Origin: Bacteroidaceae bacterium
Lineage (GTDB): Bacteria; Bacteroidota; Bacteroidia; Bacteroidales; Bacteroidaceae
Length of the DNA: 64,000 nucleotides
Direction: 5' to 3'
Assembly: GCA_017557635.1 (NCBI GenBank)
Contig: JAFYYH010000016.1
Coordinates: forward strand, 186,001-250,000
Shown: one piece after another, positions 54,376-62,415 of the stretch
Position numbering within the stretch: position 1 is the stretch's first letter
Layout: each line of letters begins with the position of its first letter
The notes under the pieces: generated by a model
The model's input: only the letters and a program-made list of their open reading frames with translations
Told to the model about the DNA's origin: nothing
Databases searched by the model: none
Made by a program: the position numbers and the translations under genes

Positions 54376-55866
54376 ATGGAGGTGGTGATAATAGGTGCGG
54401 GAATGGGCGGATTGTTCTGTGGAGCACTCCTGGCCAAGCGTGGCGTCAGGGTCACTGTGCTTGAGAAGAACGGTACTATAGGCGGCGGACTGCAGACATT
54501 CGTACGCGGCGGCGAGACATACGAGACCGGAATGCACGTGGCAGGCGGTTTCAACGAAGGCGGCATTCTGAATAGCCTGTGCCGCTATCTGGGCATTATG
54601 GACAGGCTCCGCATCCGCCCTGCAGACATGATGCTGAGCGTGACTTACGCTGACAGCGGCCGCACATATGATATCCCGGCCGGTCGCGAGGCATTCATAG
54701 ACTATCTTACTGCTAAGTTCCCTCATCAGAAGGATAACATACGCAGTTACGTGGATGCGGTTTTCCGCGTATCACATGAGGAGAAACTCTTCTATCTGGA
54801 GAGCATGAGCGGCGTAAATGACCACTCGGATGAGTTCTTCATGCCGGCCGATGCCTTCATCGCCAAATACATCAGCGATCCTGAACTGCGTGCCGTACTG
54901 GCATCGGTCAACCCCCTGTATTCGGGCATACCGGGACACTCTCCGGCATATATCCACATAATGATATCGGCCCTGTTCATGGAGAACCCCTGCTGGTTTG
55001 AGGGCGGCTCCGGTCAGTTGGCAGAGGCACTCAAGAGCGTCATTGAGGCTGCAGGCGGCAGGGTGCTTACACGCTGCGAGGTGGCATCGGTCCGCGTAGA
55101 AGACCTGAATGTGGCATGTGTTGTGGATAAGAACGGCCGTGAGTACCGCGCAGACTGGTATATATCAGATATTCATCCTGCATCACTGTTCCCGCTGATT
55201 GAGGGCAAGGCGTTCACATCGGGTTACAGGGCGCGCATTGAGAGTATCCCTGATACGGCATCGGCCTTCAAGGTATATTTGAAGTTAAAGCCTGGAACGG
55301 TACGTTTCCCGGGCCATCCGGTATCCATTGTGGACAGCATGGAGAATGCCTGGAAAATGGCAGACTACGATAATTTAGAGTGGCCTCACGGCGTGAACTG
55401 CTTCTTTGGTGAGGGAAGTGGCGGCTATGCGTCACACCTTACGGCATACTGCCTGATGGATTTTGACGATGTAAGCGAGTGGGAGAATACCCGCACCGGA
55501 CACCGCGGAGAGGCATATGAGGCCTGGAAGAAGGAGCGTACCGAGAGGGTGCTGGATCTTGTAGAGAAACGTTTTCCGGGAATAAGGGAGTGTGCCGATG
55601 ACATTTTTGCATCATCACCGCTCACGTTCCGCGACTGGATGGGTACCCGCAGAGCCGGCGCATACGGCCTTTTCAAGGACAGCACGGATATTGCAACATC
55701 ACTCATTCCCATCCGAACCAAGGTGAAAAACCTGCTTCTGACGGGACAAAATGTAAATATGCATGGAATTGGTGGCGTTCCGATGACTGCAATTGAAACC
55801 ATTCAGACTATATTTGCAGATGAATCCGTCCTGAACGGTATTAAAGGAGAATTATCAAACAAGTAA
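54376..55866 (+). CDS. FAD-dependent phytoene-desaturase-like oxidoreductase
   Basis: Flavoprotein amine-oxidase/CrtI superfamily, 496 aa. The N-terminal dinucleotide fold is VVIIGAGMGGLFCGALLAKRG with VLEKN, and the C-terminal FAD contact is LLLTGQNVNMHGIGGVP. Relatives desaturate, isomerise or saturate polyenes (phytoene desaturase, retinol saturase). Acting on a polyene chain is a sensible inference, but the reaction is unknown. The ATG at 54376 follows the MMPL stop by 2 bp; the open frame extending to 54337 overlaps it and lacks support. Confidence 0.85.
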   Translation: MEVVIIGAGMGGLFCGALLAKRGVRVTVLEKNGTIGGGLQTFVRGGETYETGMHVAGGFNEGGILNSLCRYLGIMDRLRIRPADMMLSVTYADSGRTYDIPAGREAFIDYLTAKFPHQKDNIRSYVDAVFRVSHEEKLFYLESMSGVNDHSDEFFMPADAFIAKYISDPELRAVLASVNPLYSGIPGHSPAYIHIMISALFMENPCWFEGGSGQLAEALKSVIEAAGGRVLTRCEVASVRVEDLNVACVVDKNGREYRADWYISDIHPASLFPLIEGKAFTSGYRARIESIPDTASAFKVYLKLKPGTVRFPGHPVSIVDSMENAWKMADYDNLEWPHGVNCFFGEGSGGYASHLTAYCLMDFDDVSEWENTRTGHRGEAYEAWKKERTERVLDLVEKRFPGIRECADDIFASSPLTFRDWMGTRRAGAYGLFKDSTDIATSLIPIRTKVKNLLLTGQNVNMHGIGGVPMTAIETIQTIFADESVLNGIKGELSNK

Positions 55867-55880
55867 TATAAAAGGACCTA

Positions 55881-57176
55881 ATGAACACTTTCAAGCTTAA
55901 GCTCATTTATCCTAAATGGCAGAAACTCAAAGGGCAGACTACCTTTAACCTTCCGCCCCACGGCCCGGTTGCCTTTGCCGCAACCCTGCCTGAGTGGGTT
56001 GACGTGTCATTTACTGATGAGAATGTAGAGCCGATTGATTTTGATGAGGAGTGTGACGGCGTTGCGCTGTCAATGATGCTGAGTACACAGGTAAAACGCG
56101 GCTGGGAGATAGCCGATGAGTACCATAAGCGAGGCAAGCTGGTTACCGCTGGAGGTATCTCCACCATGCTTCATGCCGAGGAGATGGTAAATCATGTGGA
56201 CAGCGTCTTTCTGGGTGAGGCCGAGGGCCGTTCCGAGCAGATGATGATCGACTGGGTGAACGGTGACCTGAAGAAGATATACAACTACATGGGCAACATG
56301 CCGCCCATTGAGTCTGTAGGACCTTGCCGCCGTGACCTCTACAAGCGTGAGCTTTACAACCACAAGGGCGTTCAGATGGTGGACCTGTTCCATGCCAGCC
56401 GCGGATGCCGTTTCAGCTGCTATCCCTGTGCCGTATCATATCTGGGCGGCCGTAAGTTCCGTCCGCGTCCCATCGACAAGGTGGTTGAGGATATGGCAGC
56501 AATTGACAACAACCGCCTCTTTATAGTAGATAACTCACTTGCACAGAACAAGGAGTGGGAGAAGGAACTCTTCACTGCCATTGCCCCGCTCAAGAAGAAA
56601 TGGATAAGCCATACCATCGAGGATGATCCGGAAGTTCTGGATCTGGCTGCCAAGGCCGGCGCATGGTATGTATATCAGGCTGTTTATGATACATCGGACT
56701 ACATCAAGGAGCGTGTAAAGCGCTACCATGACTACGGTATCGGCGTTGAGGGTACAATCCTTCTGGGACTGGACAACCAGACAGAGGACGATATAAAGCG
56801 TCTGATAGACTTCCTTGGTGAGATTGACCTGGATCTGGCCGAGTTTACCGTAATGACTCCGTTCCCGCATACCAAGGGATATGATGACCTGCTGCGTCAG
56901 GGCCGTATCTTTGACTTTGACTGGAACCATTACAATGCCGGTCAGGTGGTGTTCCAGCCCAAGCATATGAGCCCGGAGCGCCTGCAGGAACTCTATGACT
57001 ATGCGTGGAAGAGTTTCTATGCCGATGAGAGCCAGGAGCAGAAGATGTTCCGTCTGTTCTGCAACGTGGCCCTGCGTGAGATGGAAGAGGGCACATACCG
57101 CCCGCGTGACCGCCGACTTGCCAACAAGTCATTCGGTCGTGATGTTGACAGAAGCGTAAGAAATGTAAATCTATGA
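55881..57176 (+). CDS. B12-binding-type radical SAM protein
   Basis: Radical SAM enzyme, 431 aa, with an N-terminal Rossmann-like region resembling the cobalamin-binding domain of BchE/HpnJ-type enzymes (GVALSMMLSTQVKRGWEIADEY, TAGGIS). The [4Fe-4S] motif is CRFSCYPC (Cys176, Cys180, Cys183). The classical DxHxxG cobalamin-ligand motif is not visible, so cobalamin need not bind, as in some members. Such enzymes methylate or rearrange unactivated carbons. Its presence in the operon is not standard for aryl polyenes. The stop overlaps the next gene by 4 nt. Confidence 0.87.
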   Translation: MNTFKLKLIYPKWQKLKGQTTFNLPPHGPVAFAATLPEWVDVSFTDENVEPIDFDEECDGVALSMMLSTQVKRGWEIADEYHKRGKLVTAGGISTMLHAEEMVNHVDSVFLGEAEGRSEQMMIDWVNGDLKKIYNYMGNMPPIESVGPCRRDLYKRELYNHKGVQMVDLFHASRGCRFSCYPCAVSYLGGRKFRPRPIDKVVEDMAAIDNNRLFIVDNSLAQNKEWEKELFTAIAPLKKKWISHTIEDDPEVLDLAAKAGAWYVYQAVYDTSDYIKERVKRYHDYGIGVEGTILLGLDNQTEDDIKRLIDFLGEIDLDLAEFTVMTPFPHTKGYDDLLRQGRIFDFDWNHYNAGQVVFQPKHMSPERLQELYDYAWKSFYADESQEQKMFRLFCNVALREMEEGTYRPRDRRLANKSFGRDVDRSVRNVNL

Positions 57177-57535
57177 AAGTATCACCCGATTATTACGACG
57201 AGATATTTGATTTCAAGGGCGAATGGGATATGCCCTCGTCATGCGGCCTGAAGATCCGTGAATCTGAAGGCAAGAAGTACGTTATTGTTACAGAACTCTA
57301 TCAGGACAATCCCGGTACTTCTGTTACATATGCCGGCAGGAAACTGGCTGATCAGATATGCGAGGCAAAAGGTCTGAATCCGGCCGATGTGGTATACGTG
57401 GAGTGCAATCCCAACACCAACTCCAAACTCTCATTCTACGACGAGGAGTACTTTGAAGTAAACTTTGACGCTGATCCGCAGCACAAGTACCGCCAGCTTG
57501 ACAAGGCTGAGCTAATGAAACTGCTTGGTAAGTGA
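57173..57535 (+). CDS. Unknown 120-aa protein coupled to radical SAM gene
   Basis: I do not recognise this acidic, soluble 120-residue protein. It begins KVSPDYYDEIFDFKGEWDM and contains VIVTELYQDNPGTSVTYAGRKLA, PADVVYVECNPN and YFEVNFD. It has no signal peptide, membrane segment or Cys pair (a single Cys lies in SSCGLKI and others singly). It overlaps the radical SAM gene by 4 nt and the hydrolase start by 1 nt, so it is stoichiometrically co-translated with both. A small accessory or substrate-presenting partner is possible but unproven. Confidence 0.75.
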   Translation: MKVSPDYYDEIFDFKGEWDMPSSCGLKIRESEGKKYVIVTELYQDNPGTSVTYAGRKLADQICEAKGLNPADVVYVECNPNTNSKLSFYDEEYFEVNFDADPQHKYRQLDKAELMKLLGK

Positions 57536-58419
57536 TGCTGAAAAGCCTTCTGATTTTCCTTACACTGGGTACGTTCATTCCCAGCCCAAGGACTGTTGCG
57601 CCATGGGCACAGGAGGATAAACGGGCCAGGGAGGTCTTTGTTACTCCCTATCTGGCCGAGAACAGCCGGGAAGTACCTACGGTGATAGTATGTCCCGGAG
57701 GCAGTTATCACTGGCTGGATGTAAAGGGTGAGGGTGTGGAAGTAGCAGAGTGGCTTCAGAAAAATGGTATCAATGCCGTACTCCTGCAGTACAGGACAGC
57801 AGGTTTCAATTCTTATTTCTGGCATTACAGGTATGTGGCGCGCGGAACCCGCCATCCCGACATGATATGTGACCTGCAGAGGACCATCCGGTATCTGCGT
57901 GAGAACTCCGACAGCCTTGGCATTGACCCTGGGCGCGTGGGCGTTATGGGTTTCTCGGCGGGAGGACATCTTGCCATGACATCGGCCTGTTACAGTACCG
58001 TTGATTATACGGATCTCAAAGCGGGGCTGTCAGAGGTATGCCTCAGACCCGATTTCGTGGCTGCCATATATCCTGTGGTCACGATGAAAGGTGATTACGT
58101 GCACAAGCGTTCCCGTCGCGGACTGTTGGGCGAGTGGGGCAAGTACAGCAGTAAAAAGAAGGATGAGATGTCCATCGAGGAGAACATCCCTGCAGACTGC
58201 CCACCGGTATTTTTGATAAATTGCAAGGACGATCCTGTTGTAGATTGGCATAATTCCGTAATTTTGGACAAAGCTCTGACCGATGCGGGTGTCAGTCACA
58301 AGTATATCCTGTATGAAACAGGCAGGCACGGATTCGGAGTAAGTGATGTTTACGGCTCTCCTGAGTGCCGTAAATGGAGAGATGAGTTTATAAATTGGCT
58401 GAATGAGTTGTATGAATGA
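57535..58419 (+). CDS. Alpha/beta hydrolase (acetylxylan-esterase/BD-FAE-like)
   Basis: Serine hydrolase, 294 aa. A hydrophobic N-terminus (LKSLLIFLTLGTFIPSP) may be a signal peptide. VTPYLAENSREVPTVIVCPGGSYHWLD contains the oxyanion glycine region; nucleophile Ser141 is in GFSAGGH; Asp and His are in DDPVVDWH and GRHGFG. Closest by appearance are esterase/lipase-like enzymes often annotated as acetylxylan esterase. In this position it may instead release or deacylate the polyene lipid. The ATG at 57535 overlaps the upstream stop (TGATG). Confidence 0.85.
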   Translation: MLKSLLIFLTLGTFIPSPRTVAPWAQEDKRAREVFVTPYLAENSREVPTVIVCPGGSYHWLDVKGEGVEVAEWLQKNGINAVLLQYRTAGFNSYFWHYRYVARGTRHPDMICDLQRTIRYLRENSDSLGIDPGRVGVMGFSAGGHLAMTSACYSTVDYTDLKAGLSEVCLRPDFVAAIYPVVTMKGDYVHKRSRRGLLGEWGKYSSKKKDEMSIEENIPADCPPVFLINCKDDPVVDWHNSVILDKALTDAGVSHKYILYETGRHGFGVSDVYGSPECRKWRDEFINWLNELYE

Positions 58420-59704
58420 CATAGAGTTTTCATCTCCTGAACAGATCAAACAGTTTCAGGAGGAGTTGCTGCACAAGCATCTGGTTTATCTCAAGAAGAA
58501 CTCGCCCTATTACAGGCGCGTGTTTGAGAGTTATGGGATAAACATAAACAGGATTGTGCATCTGGAGGACCTGACACGCATCCCGTTTACCGAGAAGAAA
58601 GACCTGCAGCTCTACAACGATGATTTCTGCTGCGTTCCCAAGAATAAGATAATCGACTACATAACCACATCCGGTACGCTTGGTGATCCGGTACTCTTTG
58701 GCTGTACCGAGAAGGACCTGCAGCGTCTGGCCTACAATGAGAAAAAATCATTCGAGTGCGCAGGACTGACCTCGGATAGCGTAGTACAGCTCATGACTAC
58801 GCTTGACAAGCGTTTCATGGCCGGTATGGCATACTTCCTTGGATTAAGGGAGATGGGTGCCGGCGTTATCCGCGTGGGTAACGGCATTCCGGAACTGCAG
58901 TGGGATACCATACGCCGTTTCCATCCCGATGCCATCATGTGCGTGCCCTCATTCATACTCAAACTGATTGAATACGCCGAGGCTCACGATATCGATTACC
59001 GCTCAAGCAGCATACGCCGCATCATAGGTATCGGCGAGGGACTGCGTGACCAGAACTTCGAACTTAACCTGCTGGGCCGTCAGATCCACGAGAAGTGGCC
59101 TGAGGTTCAACTCTATGCCACATATTCATCGACCGAGATGGGCGCCACATTCAGCGAGTGTGACTACGGCATGGGCGGTCATGTGCATCCTGAACTCATT
59201 ATCGTTGAGATAATTGGTGAGGACGGAATGCCGGTTGCCGACGGTCAGCCCGGTGAGGTGGTTGTCACTACGCTCGGCGTTGAGGGTATGCCTCTGCTGC
59301 GTTTCCGTACCGGTGACATTGCCTGCAAGCATGTTGAGCAGTGCCGTTGTGGCCGATGGTCATACCGCTTGTCACCGCTGCTGGGCCGCAAGAACAACAT
59401 GATCAAGCTCAAGGGTACCACGCTCTATCCGCCTGCCATCAATGATGTTCTGGACAACACTGATTACGTTGAGAACTATGTAGTGATAGTACGTAACAGC
59501 AAGGCCGGAACTGATGACGTGCTGGTCAAGATAGGTCTGAAGTACGATCCCGGATTCGATGCCGTAAAGGAACTCAAGGACAGTTTCCGCTCTCGTATCC
59601 GCGTTACGCCTGAGATTGAGATATGCTCCGCCCAGGAGATACATGAGATTAATTATCCGCCTACCGGCCGCAAACCGGTCAAGTTCATTGACCAAAGAAA
59701 GTGA
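58403..59704 (+). CDS. PaaK-like AMP-forming acyl/aryl ligase
   Basis: Adenylate-forming enzyme of the phenylacetate-CoA ligase group, 433 aa. P-loop TTSGTLGDPVLFG, motif YSSTEMGATF, the hinge region FRTGDIA, and a C-terminal AMP-binding domain from about 335 (RKNNMIKLKGTTLYPPAIND). It could activate an aryl or acyl starter for ACP loading, the role given to ApeH-type ligases in aryl-polyene pathways. Overlaps the hydrolase by 17 nt; the start could also be ATG 58412 (MNDIEF). Confidence 0.88.
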   Translation: MSCMNDIEFSSPEQIKQFQEELLHKHLVYLKKNSPYYRRVFESYGININRIVHLEDLTRIPFTEKKDLQLYNDDFCCVPKNKIIDYITTSGTLGDPVLFGCTEKDLQRLAYNEKKSFECAGLTSDSVVQLMTTLDKRFMAGMAYFLGLREMGAGVIRVGNGIPELQWDTIRRFHPDAIMCVPSFILKLIEYAEAHDIDYRSSSIRRIIGIGEGLRDQNFELNLLGRQIHEKWPEVQLYATYSSTEMGATFSECDYGMGGHVHPELIIVEIIGEDGMPVADGQPGEVVVTTLGVEGMPLLRFRTGDIACKHVEQCRCGRWSYRLSPLLGRKNNMIKLKGTTLYPPAINDVLDNTDYVENYVVIVRNSKAGTDDVLVKIGLKYDPGFDAVKELKDSFRSRIRVTPEIEICSAQEIHEINYPPTGRKPVKFIDQRK

Positions 59705-59709
59705 CTGAT

Positions 59710-60834
59710 ATGACTGACTACCACAAATTTGATGATATCCGTCCGTACCGCGACGAGGAGATTCCGGCAGCGATGCATCGCATTGCCTCCAACAACTCTT
59801 TTCCGTTGGTAGCCAAGTTCGTGTTTCCGGAACTGACTGTTGAGGAGGCTGCTGATAAGATCCGTAAATTCAAGACTATCTATGATTTCCAGCATGATGT
59901 GATGATTCCCATGAACAAGCAGGTCCTGGAGGGTACCATTACGGAATTCACACTTGGGGGAATTGAGAAACTGGACACGACCAAACGTTACCTGTATGTT
60001 AGTAACCATAGGGACATAGTTCTGGATTCATGTATCCTGATGTATGCTCTTTACCGGGATGGCGGTCATGATACGGGTGAGATAACATTCGGCTCAAACC
60101 TAATGCAGGGAGAGCTTGTGGTGGACATAGGCAAGAGCAACAAGATGTTCCGTGTGGACCGCGGCCGTAATCCACGTGAACTTTACAGCACATCGGTCCA
60201 TCTTTCAGAATATATCCGATACGCAATCACTGAAAAGAAACAGTCAGTCTGGATTGCACAGCGCAACGGCCGTACCAAGGACGGTCTTGACCGTACAGAC
60301 CAGGGCGTTATCAAGATGTTCGGAATGAGCGGCCCCAAGGACCGTGTGGATGCGCTCGATGAACTCAACATCGTACCCGTATCGGTCTCATACGAATGGG
60401 AGTCATGCGATATACTCAAGGCTTTGGAGCTCTATGAGAGCCGTAACGGCGAACCTTATATCAAGAAGCCGGGTGAGGACCTGAACAGTATCCTGACCGG
60501 TATCATGCAGGACAAGGGCAGGGTACACTTCCAGATATGCGACCCGATAACACGCGGAGAACTGGAGGCTCTGAGTGATGTGCCCAACGTGCAGTTCCAC
60601 CGTGAGGTGGCTCAGATACTAGACAAGCGCATATGCAGTAACTACCGCCTGTTCCCTAACGCCTACATTGCTCATGACCTGCGCTACGGCAGCAGCAAGT
60701 ACGCAGACCGTTATACCAAGGAGCAGTATGACGCATTCACTGCCCGTATGGCTGAACTTGACAAGTACAGCACTGACCCCGCTCTGGGAGATATTTTCCT
60801 GGGCATTTACGCAAATCCGATAGATAATCAATAA
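59710..60834 (+). CDS. Large PlsC-type glycerol-phosphate acyltransferase
   Basis: Acyltransferase of 374 aa with the motif VSNHRDIVLDS (H-x4-D) and a glycerol-phosphate-binding Arg-rich stretch (FRVDRGRNPRELY, then AQRNGRTKDGLDRT, the counterpart of FPEGTRS). No transmembrane helix is obvious. It resembles the Bacteroidota '1-acyl-sn-glycerol-3-phosphate acyltransferase' group of this size, so it may be a general phospholipid enzyme or the last acyl transfer of the cluster. The ATG at 59710 is preferred to the GTG at 59701, which overlaps the ligase stop. Confidence 0.82.
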   Translation: MTDYHKFDDIRPYRDEEIPAAMHRIASNNSFPLVAKFVFPELTVEEAADKIRKFKTIYDFQHDVMIPMNKQVLEGTITEFTLGGIEKLDTTKRYLYVSNHRDIVLDSCILMYALYRDGGHDTGEITFGSNLMQGELVVDIGKSNKMFRVDRGRNPRELYSTSVHLSEYIRYAITEKKQSVWIAQRNGRTKDGLDRTDQGVIKMFGMSGPKDRVDALDELNIVPVSVSYEWESCDILKALELYESRNGEPYIKKPGEDLNSILTGIMQDKGRVHFQICDPITRGELEALSDVPNVQFHREVAQILDKRICSNYRLFPNAYIAHDLRYGSSKYADRYTKEQYDAFTARMAELDKYSTDPALGDIFLGIYANPIDNQ

Positions 60835-60838
60835 CGTT

Positions 60839-62179
60839 ATGAAGACCAAATCCTTTGTCGTTGTGGCTGTAGCCGCATTGTCTTTGCTCGTAACAGGTTG
60901 CGGGAAGAAGAACCTTAAGGTGTGCATCTTCCCCGGTGATTACCCTGATCCTACCATTCTGCGCGACGGAAATGACTACTACATGACCCATTCCAACTTC
61001 ACCTACTATCCCGGTCTGCTTATCTGGCATTCAACAGACCTGCTTCACTGGGAGCCCATAGCACGTGCGGTACAGGGTCATGACTATTCAATCTACGCAC
61101 CGGACCTCTGCAAGGTCAACGGCAAATACTACATCTATTATCCCACCAGCAGCGGTGAGAACTTTGTCGTTACGGCCGATAAGATGGAAGGTCCGTGGAG
61201 CGAGCCTGTAAAACTTATGGTAAGCGGCATCGACCCCGGACATGCAATGGATGAACAGGGCAACCGATATCTCTATACCAACGATGGCCACGTTGCACCT
61301 CTGTCAGCCGACGGACTCTCCATAACAGGTCCCAACCGTAAGGTGTATGATCCCTGGCAGTATCCCGAGGAGTGGGAGACCGAGGGTATGTGGCTTGAGT
61401 CACCCAAGATTCTCAAACGCGGTGACTACTACTATCTTGTCAGCGCCGAGGGTGGCACCGCAGGACCTCCTACAAGCCATATGTGCGTAGTTGCACGCAG
61501 CAAGTCTGTAACCGGTCCATGGGAGAATAGCCCTTTCAATCCGTTGGTACATACCTATTCGGCCGATGAGCAATGGTGGTCAAAGGGTCACGGAACCCTG
61601 ATTGATGACCCCGAGGGTAACTGGTACATCGTTTATCATGCATACCGTAAAGGATTCCACACACTGGGCCGCAGCACCATCATCGAGAGTGTAAAGTGGA
61701 CCAGGGACGGCTGGCCTGTACTTGTAAACAAGAACGGCGCCAAGTGGAAGAACGGCGGTCTGCAGGATTACGACTACCTTCGTCACTATGAGAACCCTCT
61801 CATGTGGGCAAAGTGGGAACCCGGCTTTGACGGCGGCACCCTGATGACTACCACGGCAGTTGATGAGAAGTATGAGATAACCGCTCACTTCAAGATCGGC
61901 AGCGAAGGCCGTGCAGGACTATACCTTTTCTATAATGAGGATGCCAACATAGGTGCAGTAGAGAGTGCCGGTCCGGATTTCTATGTCAGAATCCTGAATG
62001 ACCGCAACACGGCTTACGTCTGGGTAAGCAGTAACGGCACAGACTGGAGGGTATATTATGGAAAGTCTGCAGTAGGCACTTACCATCACAACTACTACAA
62101 GGGCTTCTTTGCACTCCGTCCTGCATACTTTTTGGATGGTGATGCAAAACTTGTATCGTTCGACTACAAGCCTCTGTGA
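60839..62179 (+). CDS. GH43-type glycoside hydrolase, lipoprotein
   Basis: Five-bladed beta-propeller glycosidase, 446 aa, likely beta-xylosidase or arabinofuranosidase. A lipoprotein signal ends LVTGC (Cys21). The general base Asp37 is in DYPDPTIL, the second Asp in YAPDLCK, and the general acid Glu in MWLESPKIL. A C-terminal beta-sandwich (about 330-446) is typical of two-domain GH43 enzymes. It starts 4 bp after the acyltransferase gene, as the last gene of the polyene-type operon, although its role matches the xylan genes instead. No terminator is seen after it. Confidence 0.92.
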   Translation: MKTKSFVVVAVAALSLLVTGCGKKNLKVCIFPGDYPDPTILRDGNDYYMTHSNFTYYPGLLIWHSTDLLHWEPIARAVQGHDYSIYAPDLCKVNGKYYIYYPTSSGENFVVTADKMEGPWSEPVKLMVSGIDPGHAMDEQGNRYLYTNDGHVAPLSADGLSITGPNRKVYDPWQYPEEWETEGMWLESPKILKRGDYYYLVSAEGGTAGPPTSHMCVVARSKSVTGPWENSPFNPLVHTYSADEQWWSKGHGTLIDDPEGNWYIVYHAYRKGFHTLGRSTIIESVKWTRDGWPVLVNKNGAKWKNGGLQDYDYLRHYENPLMWAKWEPGFDGGTLMTTTAVDEKYEITAHFKIGSEGRAGLYLFYNEDANIGAVESAGPDFYVRILNDRNTAYVWVSSNGTDWRVYYGKSAVGTYHHNYYKGFFALRPAYFLDGDAKLVSFDYKPL

Positions 62180-62216
62180 TAATGCTAAAATTGTTGAAAA
62201 CTTATCACTTACATAA

Positions 62217-62246
62217 TTGAGGATTGGAGGAAAAGCCGTAACTTTG
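62217..62246 (+). promoter_or_regulatory. Bacteroidota-type promoter of carAB
   Basis: TTG at 62217-62219, 19-bp spacer, TAACTTTG at 62239-62246, a full match to consensus. It gives a leader of about 165 nt before carA. Confidence 0.75.
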
Positions 62247-62250
62247 CGGC

Positions 62251-62337
62251 ATGCAAAGAATAGGAGGAAATATAAGTTGCTCACCAAAGCATAAGCAGAC
62301 CGGTGGGGATAATGTTTCCGAGAGAAATATTTTTTAG
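62251..62337 (+). CDS. Possible 28-codon leader ORF of carA
   Basis: ATG at 62251 opens a 28-codon frame that ends with TAG at 62335-62337, directly at the base of the terminator hairpin. The ATG lies 4 nt after the -7 box, so it would be leaderless. Its composition (MQRIGGNISCSPKHKQTGG...) shows no run of Arg or other regulatory codons. It may be chance; the coupling of stop and hairpin is what makes it worth noting. Confidence 0.25.
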   Translation: MQRIGGNISCSPKHKQTGGDNVSERNIF

Positions 62338-62374
62338 AAGGAGGAATTGTTTTTTACAGTTTCTCCTTTTTTTT
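62336..62374 (+). terminator. Terminator/attenuator hairpin in carA leader
   Basis: AAGGAGGAA pairs with TTTCTCCTT (one G-U) around a ~13-nt loop, followed by eight T. It lies between the promoter and the carA ATG (62416), so full-length carAB mRNA requires read-through. I see no known riboswitch consensus in the leader. Confidence 0.65.
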
Positions 62375-62415
62375 ACCGCAAGGTTGAGAAGAGTTTAACA
62401 ACAATAATAGAGAGA

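Noticed and set aside
39489..60834. Calling the cluster a flexirubin/dialkylresorcinol cluster
   Set aside because: No DarA/DarB-like genes and no ammonia lyase are visible; only the shared aryl-polyene core is supported.
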